Below are positions 44,801 to 55,081 of a stretch of 64,000 bases of DNA, one piece after another; the first letter of the stretch is position 1, and every line of letters begins with the position of its first letter. A program made the position numbers and the translations under genes. The notes beneath the pieces were generated by a model. That model ran no database searches. It was not told the DNA's origin and saw only the letters and a list, made by a program, of their open reading frames with translations. This DNA comes from Takakia lepidozioides (lineage: Eukaryota; Streptophyta; Takakiopsida; Takakiales; Takakiaceae): assembly GCA_030704615.1 (NCBI GenBank), contig CM060733.1, positions 42,098,001-42,162,000 on the forward strand, in the 5' to 3' direction.

Positions 44801-45465
44801 AGACATTTTGGTTCTGTAGGCACGACATAATGACCTGTGTATTTGGCAAGCCCAAGTACGGGATTCAGGGAATGCCGGAGCCTCCGGGCGTCTGGCCTGT
44901 TGCACCGGGTTGCAGCCTCTCTCAGAATGAGGCGGATGCTCTATCTGCAGCAGGATTTCGAATGGTGCAACGCACAGACATCCCGGCCCACGCATTTCCG
45001 GTTCCTCAGACCCAGCCATTGCAGACTGCTCGGTCCAGTAGAGACGGATTGGACAATTCTGCACATCCCACAATGCGATTCGGAAGAGTGAAGAGACGAC
45101 ACCCTCCCAACAAGTTGAATGAGACTCGGATTGCCAATGCTCTTGGGATGGCTTGCACTATTCAGAGCTCCGTGGACGTACCCCCACCCGGCCTTGGGCG
45201 TGTGTATCGGATGGCAACGGCCGGCTCGGCTGTACGCGACGATGTATACACAATTACGATTGGAGTGGAGCCGACTTGCAACTGTACGGACTTCTCGTTG
45301 ATGGAAGCAAAGAAGGGTTCGAAGTATTATCCGTGCAAGCATCTGTATTACATTTACCTGAAGAGGTTGAGGATGAACGTGACTATTGATGACTTTATTC
45401 ATGCACCGGCGTTGAGCGTGAACGAGCTGCACAAACTCCTCCTTAGGGATTCCAGAAATCATTGA
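41876..45465 (+). CDS. Mutator-like (MULE) transposase with SWIM zinc finger, two exons
   Basis: The likely start is the ATG of MAENPSATVYCPP at 41876. The frame is lost between about 42010 and 42185 (in-frame stop at 42074, a protein-like stretch DDFGDGREWRVPP in another frame), so two small indels or an undetected intron lie there. From 42185 the frame is open to 43960. Features: acidic segment, Cys/His-rich region (CFSPTCFHF, CAHCKEPPHC), and the MULE catalytic region with SWVMFDHIKRITNHQW, EDTQSEMLLW, FMADNAQANWAAIRRVYG and CGFHFLQSL. A phase-0 intron at 43961-44046 (GTGAGT...TGTGCAG) leads to exon 2 (44047-45465) with a Pro/Ser linker and the SWIM finger CNCTDFSL ... YYPCKHLYYIY. It cuts and moves the element through its terminal repeats. 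It is transcribed away from the palindrome region. Confidence 0.8.
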
Positions 45466-45604
45466 TGGGGCAAACGGAATCCTCCATATGGATATTTTCA
45501 AATGCATTTTGCTGTATCAGACTTTTTTTTTGCAGTGTAATGAAATGCACCCCAAAACTCGTGGAATGAGGCAATATTTCATTCAAACTGAGATCCAACA
45601 GAAG

Positions 45605-46010
45605 CAGTTGTGGGGCCATTTCTGGAAAAATGGCGCCGAATTCTCTTTTTGGGGCCGAAAACTCGCTAAGTCCCAACATGCACTGGTACCTGTGTTTGGG
45701 AAAATGGCACCGAATTTCTCTTTTTGGGGCCGAAAACTGGCTAAGTCCCAACATGCACTGGTACCGTGTCTGGAAAAATGGCGCCGAATTTCTCTTTTTG
45801 GGGCCGAAAACTCGCTAAGTCCCAACATGCACTGGTACCTGTGTTTGGGAAAATGGCGCCGAATTTCTCTTTTTGGGGCCGAAAACTGGCTAAATCCCAA
45901 CATACACTGGTACCGTGTCTGGAAAAATGGCGCCGAATTTCTCTTTTTTGGGCCGAAAACTGGCTAAGTCCGAACATGCACTGGAAAAATGGCGCCAAAT
46001 TACCTGTCAT
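45605..46010. repeat. Tandem repeat of about 73 bp downstream of the transposase
   Basis: Five to six units of AAAATGGCGCCGAATTTCTC, then TTTTTGGGGCCGAAAAC, TGGCTAAGTCC and CAACATGCACTGGTACC. GGCGCC (or GGCACC) centres fall at about 45632, 45705, 45780, 45856, 45928 and 45992. It shares GGCTAAGTCC, CGAAAA and ATGGCGCCGAATTTC with the 95-bp satellite at 30.3-36 kb. Confidence 0.9.
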
Positions 46011-46319
46011 GAGGGGACCTATAGCCGCGGAATTCGGCACCATTTTTCGCCAGAGAGACCTATTACCGTGAAATGCGTCGCCGTTTTTTCAGGTTACGGA
46101 CCCTATTACCACGAAATTCGGCGCCATATTTGCACATGTCGCTGGGAATTGGCATGAGCGGAAGACGAAATATCATGAGCACAACTGTCAAAAGTGCAAT
46201 TTTCCCTTCAAGGGGCCGAATAATATATTTGTTTTTCCTTACACATTGCATTAAATTATTGTTTTTTATTGTTTTTTATTTTCGAAATTTGTACTTCTGC
46301 TCATGAAAACCGATTGTGT
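46011..46319. other. Right subterminal region of the transposon, non-coding
   Basis: Further single dyads (AATTCGGCACCATTTT near 46031, AAATTCGGCGCCATATTT near 46115) and an extra terminal-repeat-like segment GGCATGAGCGG ... AATATCATGAGC at 46152-46180. Then an AT-rich stretch; no gene. Confidence 0.6.
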
Positions 46320-46374
46320 TACTACTCTGCTCATGCCGCTCATGCCGCTCATGCTCATGAAATAGCAAACCTCT
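46320..46374 (-). repeat. Right terminal inverted repeat with CATGAGC units
   Basis: On the minus strand: AGAGGTTTG, CTATTTCATGAGC, then ATGAGCGGCATGAGCGGCATG. Inverted relative to 27693-27760. Confidence 0.75.
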
Positions 46375-47347
46375 TTTGAAGTAGGCCAAGAAGAGTGCAC
46401 TGGGAGGAGCTGGAGAGGCTCCACCCTTGGCCGGGACTTGGAGGAAGTCGGCCAAACTAGCTAGTGGAGAGTAGAGTCAAGTGTGGGGTTTGGTTCTTTG
46501 CCATGGGACGCCATGGTACGGAAACAAACTCCTTGATGTGGGACGCCACAACTTGGATGTTCGTTTCTACAAAATGGACAAGTCGATGAGGACATCGACT
46601 CCCTGTTGGTAGGGGTGTGTGTCGCGGCCCTTTGCCTTGAGGGCAGGGAGGTCGGGACACAAGAGGGGCTGCCCCTGTGGTGGGGGCAGTAGCAGCGATA
46701 GGTACGGGGGCTGAAGCACCCTTGAGTGCCCAAGGCACTCAAGGAGGCGGAGGCGCTCACTAGGTGGAGCCCCGCACACCGGGTTGCGGTGGGGGTGGCT
46801 CCACAAGGGGTGGTGGTAGCTTAGTGGGACTTAGTGGGGGTGGCATAGGACTCACCATGCGGGTGGAGACCTCGTGGTGGGAGTCGTGGGGAGTCTTGGG
46901 ACTCATCACGGTCCATAGGGGCCGTGGTGAGCGGGCCAAGACTCACCGCGACTCACCACCGGGAATCGAGGGTCTTCGTGGTGGTTCGCCATAAAATGGC
47001 ATGGCTGGTTGTGAAACCCCCGCGGACAGCTACAGAAGTATATATAGGGAGTAGTAACCCCGAGAACGGTGCAAGCCCGTTGGTGACCAAAAACTAGTGA
47101 GTAAGCGAGCGAGCCGGAAAGCGACCAAAGAGGGGGGAGCTGTTCCGGACTGCCATCTACCAAAGGGAATTCTCCTAGTCCCAATTAGGTGGAGGGTTTT
47201 AGAGGGAAGCGAAGGGGGACCGTTATGTCCCGGTGAGCAGCCGAAGCTCCAAGTTGGCCCGGCGGCCAGGTTGGGAGTCAGGCGCGCGCATCAAAGCGAG
47301 TAACTATGACTTGAAGGGGAGTTTACCGAAGTGAGGTGCGCGACATT
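46375..47347 (+). repeat. Right part of the 3' LTR of family B, copy 1
   Basis: It continues the LTR broken at 27692 and ends with the same 67 bases as 22687-22753 (GTGCGCGACA at the end). From 46653 onward it matches the truncated LTR at 61652-62344. It carries a TATA box at 47040. Confidence 0.7.
47040..47047 (+). promoter_or_regulatory. TATA box of LTR B
   Basis: TATATATA in a conserved context (CTACAGAAG before, GGGAGTAGT after). The same box is at 62040 in the second LTR B. It would drive genomic RNA from an intact 5' LTR. Confidence 0.6.
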
Positions 47348-47804
47348 GTCCAAACGATTCTTCCAGAGGTTTTTGGAATTGCCAGACGGTTGTAAAGAAA
47401 ACATTCTTAAGAGAGTGCATGATGCTGACCCAGAGTGGGGTCTGGAGAAAGGAGGGATAAAGATTTATCAGGTGGCCTGTAGAGGAAGAGCACGTTGGTT
47501 ACCAACATTGGTTTATGTGATAGCATTGCTATCCATTAAGCGAGTAGAGTTTGAAGGCTGGGAGAAAAGAAAGGTGAATGTTTATACTCATATGCATGAA
47601 GAGCTTGTACTGGTAAAGAATTGGATTCCAAAGGATATTTTGTGGATCAAACTCACACCAAGAACAACTTTCCAGACTTGTTTGCCATATGGTTATATGG
47701 TAACGGAGACTTCAAGTATAGCCAAGGGTGCATTGAAGCTTGAAAGAAACCCAGGCATATACGAGAGATATTACAGAAGAGAGTTTTGGTTATTGCCACA
47801 TTAA
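47348..47804 (+). CDS. Family A 5' ORF (about 150 residues), unknown function
   Basis: The open frame runs in from the LTR B and ends at the TAA at 47802, about 20 bases before the gag ATG. It reads LPDGCKENILKRVHDADPEWG, a segment with IYQVACRGRARWLP, a short hydrophobic part (LVYVIALLSI), MHEELVLVKNWIPKDILWIK and GYMVTETSSIAKGALK, and ends FWLLPH. Its true start lies in the missing leader. The part equivalent to 47525-47804 is kept in copy 1. Separate ORFs before gag are known in Ogre/Tat elements. No catalytic motif was seen. Confidence 0.5.
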
Positions 47805-47825
47805 AAAGAAATGAAAGACATGGAA

Positions 47826-50330
47826 CATGAGTGATGAAAGAGAAGCTAGACGCTAGAGATATTCAGCAAAAAGAGAAAGCTATCTGAAAGCTAATTATCC
47901 ATATCTTTGGGAGAGAGGAATAGACATAGGGGAATCATCTGGACCTCTCACACCATTAAGATCAAAGAGTACATCACCCATACCGGAAGAACTAGAGTTG
48001 GATGCCACTCCTTATGTTTCTTTGCAAGAAAGATTAAGGGAATTGGTACGGGAAGAAGATCAATCACGAGGTGAAAGATCTGAGGTACATCCCTGGATAA
48101 AAGATTTGACAGAAATCTTTGATAAGAGTTGGCATGGAACACCAAAAGCAGGAACTTCAGTTTCTGAAGCGGAAGGTGAAGAAGGAGGAGGAGGATGTGG
48201 CAGAGCCAACGGAGAGTTCAGACTCTCCAACACCATTGCAGTTGAGTTACATGAGTGAAGAAGAAACCCAAGGGCAGAACTTGGAGGATGAAAACAAAGA
48301 GAAGAAATTGGAAGAGGAAGAATATGAAGAAGTAGACCCAACAGCTGAGGTTGAGACTACAACCAGGACATCCCAACCCGTTGGACCTAGATCAAGTGGA
48401 GCACTTGGATCACAGGCCAACGAAGGTGTCGGCTCAGCGGGATCAGGCGGGCTGCCTGGATCTGGCTCTGGGGGGACAGGGAGTGTGGGAAGTAGTGCAA
48501 CTGAAGCTAGGAATACTGTGAATATCGTGGGGCCAGAAGCAGGGAGTGCTCAAGGGCCACCACTTGGTGGAAGATCCACCACAACAACAACAGGTCCAGA
48601 AGGACCAGCACCAGCAATGGTGCCAGCACCTATCAGTGGGCAGAAGGTAGGGCCACAGATGGCGTTACAACCAACACGGGCAAAACCACCTTTTCCAATA
48701 TATTCAGGAAAAGGGGATCCCGATGTACACATTAGCCAATTTGAGCACATGTGTATAGTGAACAATGAGAATGGCGATGATGCCAAGATGAGATTGTTTC
48801 CTTGTTCACTTATCAAGAAAGCAAGTGAATGGTATGCAAGATTCCCTGATAATCATTTCCTAACCTGGAATGGCTTGAATACAACATTCCGAAATAGGTT
48901 CAGGATAAGTAAAACTGAGGATGAAGTGTATGGAAGTTTACAACAGTTAAAGCAAAAGAAGCATGAAACTGTTGAGGAGTATATGGAAAAGATGGAATTG
49001 ATGATGAAAAAGCTGGCTGCAGTACCAGCACCAGGGTTACAGAAGACTTGGTTTGTGAGTGGACTAAGACCAGAGTTGCAAAAGAAAGTGGATATGTTAC
49101 CCCATAATACAGTGGAGGAGGCATTTGAAACTGCAAACAGAATTGAGCAATTGGGAATGCTCAGGAGAGAGAAAAGGGATGATGAGGACTCTGAGGATGA
49201 GTCAGATGAAGAAGAAGAGCAAGAACTAAAAAGGAAGAGTAAGAGAAAGGAGAAGTTGAAGAGGGATAACTATGAGAAAAGATTGGAAGAAATCTTGAAG
49301 AAGTATGCCATAGAGGCTGCAACACATTGGAGGAAGGGTGTATGGTGTGCAAAGTGCCAGAATGAAGGCCATACCACCACAGAATGCCACATGAAGGAGA
49401 AACACTGTACTATCTGTAAAATGGATAACCATTCTACTGAGAATTGTTACTACAACAGAAGGACAGTTGCAAGAGAACCTAGGCAAGTAAGGGTGCATCA
49501 GGTGCAGCCCCAGCCAAGAAGAAACAATGATCAGGACCACTATGGTAGGCCAGGTGGTTATAACAATGGCATGGAAGGGAGAGGTAATTCAAGAGGGAAT
49601 TGCCAAGGAAATTCCAGAGGCAACTATCAGGGTAATCCAAGGGGGAATTACCAGCCCGGGAATCAGGATTACAGAAATAATCCAAGAGCAGACCAAGGGC
49701 GAGGACCCAATGGTGAAGAACTGTGTTACTATTGTAATCAGCCAGGACATCGCAAGGCAACCTGTTCATTCTGGATAAGACACCAGAATGAGATGAGAGC
49801 TCCTGTGAATGAGGGCCCAGTGGTGGCAGCTCACATGGTTAGGCCATGTGTTGTACCAGAAGTAAGTACAATGATAGTAACCACAAGCAAAGCCAAACTA
49901 ATACCTCCAGTAGTAGAGGAAGATGATGATAATGAAGGTGGCAGTGATATGCCTGAAGATGATGAGGCTTGGAGAAATGAGAAGGAACTGCACAAGGAAG
50001 TGGTAGATACCATAAGGGAAATGCAGAAGAGTACTGATATTCCGGTGGCAGATTCCTCTGATTCGGATGGAGGAGAAGAAGTGAGTGAGGATGAAAGGAA
50101 GAATAAAGATGCAGACATGCAAAGTAATGAAGAGACTTTGGCTGAAGTAATATGCCAGACCAAAGCAGAGATTACCATTGGACAGCTATTGACTGTGGCA
50201 CCTTATTATAGGCGGCTCAGGGTGTATCAAGCAATCAATCGAATTGCCCAGGAGACAGGAAACACAGACCTGAACAACAAGGTGACCAGTTATAATGTGA
50301 AGCCGGAAGGGCAGTCATGGATTTTGATGA
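47826..50330 (+). pseudogene. gag: Family A gag, copy 3
   Basis: The ATG at 47826 (MSDEREARR) is followed by a TAG where copy 1 has CAG (RRQRY). A frame change near 48190 leads into a long open stretch to about 50320: a Glu-rich part, the Gly/Ser linker (GSAGSGGLPGSGSGG), the capsid core (FEHMCIVNNENGDDAKMR, ASEWYARFPDNHFLTWNG), coiled and charged parts, and all three zinc knuckles in one frame: CAKCQNEGHTTTEC, CTICKMDNHSTENC and CYYCNQPGHRKATC. RGNYQGN repeats lie between the second and third. It breaks at 50325, where about seven bases present in copy 1 (around GAGAACC) are missing. Confidence 0.85.
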
Positions 50331-52687
50331 TTCTATGCCAGTAATCCAAATGAGAATTGGAAGCACAGAACTAACTGATGTACTGATAGATGGAGGTTCT
50401 GGAGTAAATATCATGACAGACCAATTAAGAAAGAAGCTTGGTCTAAGTAACATGAAACCAGCCCCATTTACAGTAACAATGGCAGATCAAAGAAGTGTAC
50501 AACCATTGGGATTAATAAGAGGAGTTAAGATACAGATACAGAAGATGATCTTTATGATCACAGTAACTGTGTTGAAGATGGATGAAGTCATGGAGACTTA
50601 CTCCTTATTATTGGGACGTCCGTGGCTTAAACAGGCCAGGGTATTCCATGACTGGAATTCTCAGTTACTAACCGTGCATAATGGGATACACGAGATACAA
50701 ATTACCACAAAGAAATCTAGTAGATTACCTGCTACGAGAAGACCTCGAGGAGTTAGAGAGTATGACTGGAGAGGAGGACTGGATGAGGAGCAGGAAGCTA
50801 CCCTGTTTGCTGCACACCCAGAGTGGGAGCAGGTTGCAGAGATGCGGGTGGAAGGCCTGTTGTTTAAGGGGTATCTGCTGTAGTGTAGTGTCAACAACAC
50901 CGATTGAAGAGGAAACCAGCAGTTACCCATCACATTTCTATGAAGAAAAAGAAGGAGAAATGGAAATCCTAGAGGAACCAGCCACTGTGAGTTTAAAAGA
51001 TGAAGTGGTGACTGGTTGGACAATCACAGCTGATGAGCAAGTGAGGGAAGTGAATGTGGGAACTAAAGTGGAACCGAGGATGGTGAAGGTAGGAGCTGAT
51101 TTGGAGCCAGAATTCTTTGAAGAAGCTAAGAGTTTGTTCATCAAATACAGAGATGTATTTGCTTGGAGCTATGAGGATTTAAAAGGGATACCACCTGAAA
51201 TCTGTCAGCATAAGAGTGAACTGGAACCGGGGTCAGTACCAATCAAGCAGGCAAGGTACAGAATGAATCCCAACTACGCACAGAAGGTTGGAGAAGAGAT
51301 CAAGAAGTTGGCTGAGGCTAAGTTTATATACCCAATAGAGTATACAACTTGGTTGTCACCCATTGTGATAGTTCCCAAGAAGAATGGTAAACTAAGAGTT
51401 TGTGTGAACTACAAGAAGCTGAATGCTTGTACGAAGAAAGATCCTTTCCCTTTGCCATTCACAGAAGCAGTATTAGACACTGTGGCAGGCCATGAGATGT
51501 ACTCATTCATGGATGGCTTCAGTGGTTATAATCAAGTGCAAGTGGCAGAAGGAGACCAAGGAAAAACAGCTTTCATCACAGACTGGGGTGCTTATGCATA
51601 CAAAGTCATGCCCTTTGGACTTTGTAATGCACCAGCGACCTTTCAGAGAGTGATAAGTGAATCTTTTCATCAGTATCTGGATGATTTCATGCAGGTGTTC
51701 TTGGATGATTTCAGTGTGTACAGCTCTAAAAATGAGCACTTGCATAAATTGGAGTTATGTCTAGCCAGATGCAGGATGAGAGGTCTGGGCCTGAATCCAG
51801 AGAAGTGTACTTTCTGTGTGAACTCAGGGGTGCTTCTGGGACACATAGTGTGTAAGAGGGGACTTCTTGTGGATCCCAGGAAAACAGAGGCCATTAAAGC
51901 CTCTCCACCACCAGTGAATGTTAAGAGTCTAAGGAGATTCCTTGGACAAACCAGCTATTACAGAAGATTTGTCAGACCGTATGCACAGATAGCAGCACCA
52001 TTGAGCAAACTTCTGAAGAAAGATGCAGTGTTTGCATGGACATCTGAATGTCAACAGGCTTTTGAGGAACTTACATTGTCAGTAACAACTACACCTGTGC
52101 TGATTAGTCCTCACTGGCAGAAAATATTTCATGTTCACTGTGATGCTTCTGGAGAAGCACTAGGAGCGGTGTTAGCCCAAAATGTAACAGGAAGGATAGA
52201 TTCACCTGTGTACTATGCTAGCCGATTGATGAACAATGCCAAAAAAAATTATAGCACAACAGAAAGAGAAGCATTGGCAATGATCTATGCAGTGAAGAAA
52301 TTCAGGCATTACCTGTTGGGCAAGAAGTTTATGTTTTATGTGGATCACCAGGCTCTGATATACCTGGTAAACAAACCTCTGATAAGCGGAAGAATAGCAA
52401 GATGGTTAATAATCTTGCACGAGTTTGAGTTCGAGGTTGTTTACAAGCCTGGGAGACAGCATCTTGTGGCGGATCACTTGTCAAGGTTATCAACAGGAGA
52501 ACCAGCCACGGGAGTAGATGATCAATTACCAGATACGAGTCTATTTACAGTGGAGGTGCAGGGAAGTGCAGATGACTGGTTAGATTGGCAGTGGCCAATC
52601 TGATACTACCTTGCTCATGGTCAGTGCCCACCAAGTTATGGAAAGGAGTAGAGAAAGAGAATTGCTATCAAGGCTCTACCTTACGCT
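50317..52687 (+). pseudogene. pol: Family A protease, reverse transcriptase and RNase H, copy 3
   Basis: The protease (LIDGGSGVNIM, about 50385) is in one frame to 50883. A two-base loss near 50860 shifts the frame, and the stretch to 52603 holds complete RT (VCVNYKKLNACTKKDPFPLP, FMDGFSGYNQVQVAEGDQ, MPFGLCNAPATFQRV, VFLDDFSVYSS) and RNase H (HCDASGEALGAVL, TEREALAMIYAVKKFRHYLL, YVDHQALIYLVNKP). Stops at 52601 (TGA for AGA) and about 52648 (TAG for CAG) separate it from integrase. Confidence 0.85.
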
Positions 52688-53713
52688 ATGGTAGGGAGCA
52701 GAATGTATAAGCTAGGACCAGATGGAGTGCTGAAGCGATGCTTATACCACCATGAAGTTAATAAAGTTTTGGAGGAAGTTCATAAAGGAGTGGCAGGAGG
52801 TCATTTTGGAGAAGAGACTACCAGCAGGAAAATACTACATGCAGGTTACTGGTGGCCTACTTTGTTCAAAGATGTACACAAGTATTGTCAGAATTGTGAT
52901 GAATGTCAGAGGCTGGGACCTTTGCAGAGATCTGGGAAAATGTCTTTGCATCCTACAATGCCTACGGAACCATTTCAGAAATGGGGACTAGACTTTGTTG
53001 GACCAATTAACCCACCAGCCAAGAATACACAGAACAGGTACATAATTACAGCCACTGATTATACTACGAAGTGGGTGGAAGCTAAAGCTTTGAGGGACGA
53101 CACAGCCAAGTCCACAGCAAGGTTTCTGTATGAGAACATACTTACACGATTTGGCTGTCCCTTGGAATTTATCAGTGATCAAGGACGTCACTTCATTAAT
53201 GAGACCATTGAATTGTTGACTAAAGAGTTCATGATTGTGCATAGGAAGAGTACAATATATTACCCACAGGGTAATGGGCAGGCAGAGGCTACCAACAAAA
53301 TACTATGTACTATCTTGGCTAAGATAGTCAATGCAAACAGAACGGATTGGGATACAAAGCTGCTGACAGCTTTGTGGTCATACAGGACTTCATATAAAGT
53401 CACCACTAAGTATACACCATTCCAATTAGTTTATGGTAAGGAAGCCTTACTTCCAGTGGAATTCCTGTTACCTACCATGAGAACGGAATGGGGAAAGAGA
53501 ATGGAATTGCAAGATTCCATTAAAGTCAGGAAACATGAATTATACCATGTGGAAGAAGTACGTGCTGATGCAGCTGATAATATGACCAAAATTCAGATGA
53601 AGAGGAAGGAACAGTTTGATGAAGGCAAATTAAAGACTTTTAAGACGGGAGATTTGGTTCTATGGTTGCAGAAGAAGGGAAAGATTAAAGCTTCTAAGCT
53701 TAAATCACCATAG
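52688..53713 (+). pseudogene. int: Family A integrase, copy 3
   Basis: 341 open residues: zinc end (GGHFGEETTSRK, YCQNCDECQRLG), core D in WGLDFVGPI, D in FISDQGRHF, E in QGNGQAEATNK, and the start of the C-terminal domain. A TAG at 53711 replaces the Trp codon of the WKGPYV motif found in copies 1 and 4. The following ORF restarts in frame and reads through the decapeptide repeat. Confidence 0.85.
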
Positions 53714-53960
53714 AAAGGACCTTATGTCATACAAAAGATGTATGATAACAACACCGCCATGTTACAAACCATTAACAAAGAGATGCTGGGAAGAGTCAAT
53801 GCTAATAAGTTGAAGGGGTACAGTGGTATCCATGACAAACCATTGCAGCATGATTTGCATGTTGAAACGCAAAAGCAGTCACGGGCTGCGCCAGTGTTAC
53901 CAACGGAGTATGGAGCACTTGTCGCTAGGCCGAGCATATATGACCAGGGCGGGCAGAACA

Positions 53961-54240
53961 AGCGAGACACAGCCTATCACAGCCCATCAAGGCGCGACAC
54001 AGCCTATCACAGCCCATCACGACGTGACACAGCCTATCACAGCCCATCACGACATGACACAACCTATCACAGCCCAGCACGGCGCAACACAGCCTATCAC
54101 GACCTACCACAGCGTGTCACAACCTATCACAGCTTACCACAGTGCATCACAGCCTATCACAGCTTACCACAATGTATCACAGCCTATCACGGCATACCAC
54201 AGTATGACACAGCCTATCACAGCTTAACACAGCCTACTAG
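53961..54240 (+). repeat. Decapeptide minisatellite, copy 3
   Basis: About nine 30-bp units encoding DTAYHSPSRR and ITAYHSLPQC variants, in frame between integrase and ORF3. Confidence 0.85.
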
Positions 54241-55056
54241 GGTTACACAATCCATAGAATCAGTGACAGGTGGACGCAAGATAACTTCAGTGAAATGGCC
54301 GGCGGAAGAAAGGACGGAAGCCAGTTTACAAAGGGACACGTGGAAGTCAAGGCGCAACACACAGCTGAGAAGGAAGTGCAAGAACGGATGTCATCAAGAA
54401 AGGGGACAAGAATGGCCGTCAAAATACCTAATCAGTGCGTCAAATTGGATGAATGGCGGGCCCATTAATGAATACAAAAAATGGGCAACAGAACAAACGG
54501 CAAGTACAGAAAAGCGAAATTCTTGTCACATGTGTTATCCTAGTGGACAGTCCAGCAGAGAAAGTCCAATAAAGAAAATTAAATCTAAAATCCAGTCACA
54601 GCGGTTACAGCCAATACAAAGCCAGAGAAGGGATCAAGAAATTGGAGGGAAATTAAGCGCAAGAGTCGGCGTCGTTCTGAGTAACAGACGTCTCGACGGG
54701 ACAAACCATCAATGCTATAGCTTTGAAGCTATGGAGGAACTAACAGACTATACACTCGCAATATTACTTACGCAGTGGCATAGGGACGAAACAACAGAGC
54801 GGATCTTTTCTCTTGAGCGATGCTTGCAAGCCCCGCAGGCTTACAAGAAATTACCCATAGCTTTTTGTGGCAACCATACGTTTATGCTTTGTGCACTACA
54901 GGCATTTCTTCAATTGTTACAGCCAAAACATTTATGTGGTCTAGAATGAAGAGAGTGAGAGGAATGGAGGAAATCAGGGTGAAGAGCACCACAATTCTGC
55001 AGAAACAAACGATTGCTACCCCACAGGCGATACAGATACTGAAGGAGCTGAGATTG
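54241..55056 (+). pseudogene. Family A ORF3 start, copy 3, truncated at a recombination junction
   Basis: It contains MEELTDYTLAILLTQWHR (about 54730) and IAFCGNHTFMLCALQAFLQLL. The frame is lost near 54940, and the homology ends at AGATTG (55051-55056), where integrase sequence begins again. Confidence 0.8.
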
Positions 55057-55081
55057 TGATGAATGTCAGAGGCTAGGACCT

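Larger units (their letters stand above)
27693..46374. mobile_element. 18.7-kb Mutator-like DNA transposon carrying a ParB/methyltransferase-like gene
   Basis: Both ends share an inverted repeat: the left end reads GGGGGGCTA then CTATTTCATGAGC, and the right end on the minus strand reads AGAGGTTTG then CTATTTCATGAGC, followed on both sides by more CATGAGC units. The flanks are CTTGAA on the left and TTTGAA on the right, a possible short imperfect target duplication. The element interrupts an LTR B. Contents from left: a minus-strand gene (27915-39345) with an intronic satellite, a central palindrome region (39510-41610), a plus-strand transposase (41876-45465), and another small array. A second member of the family ends at 17233. 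Typical Mutator duplications are 8-11 bp, so the short flank match is odd and needs an empty-site check. Confidence 0.65.
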
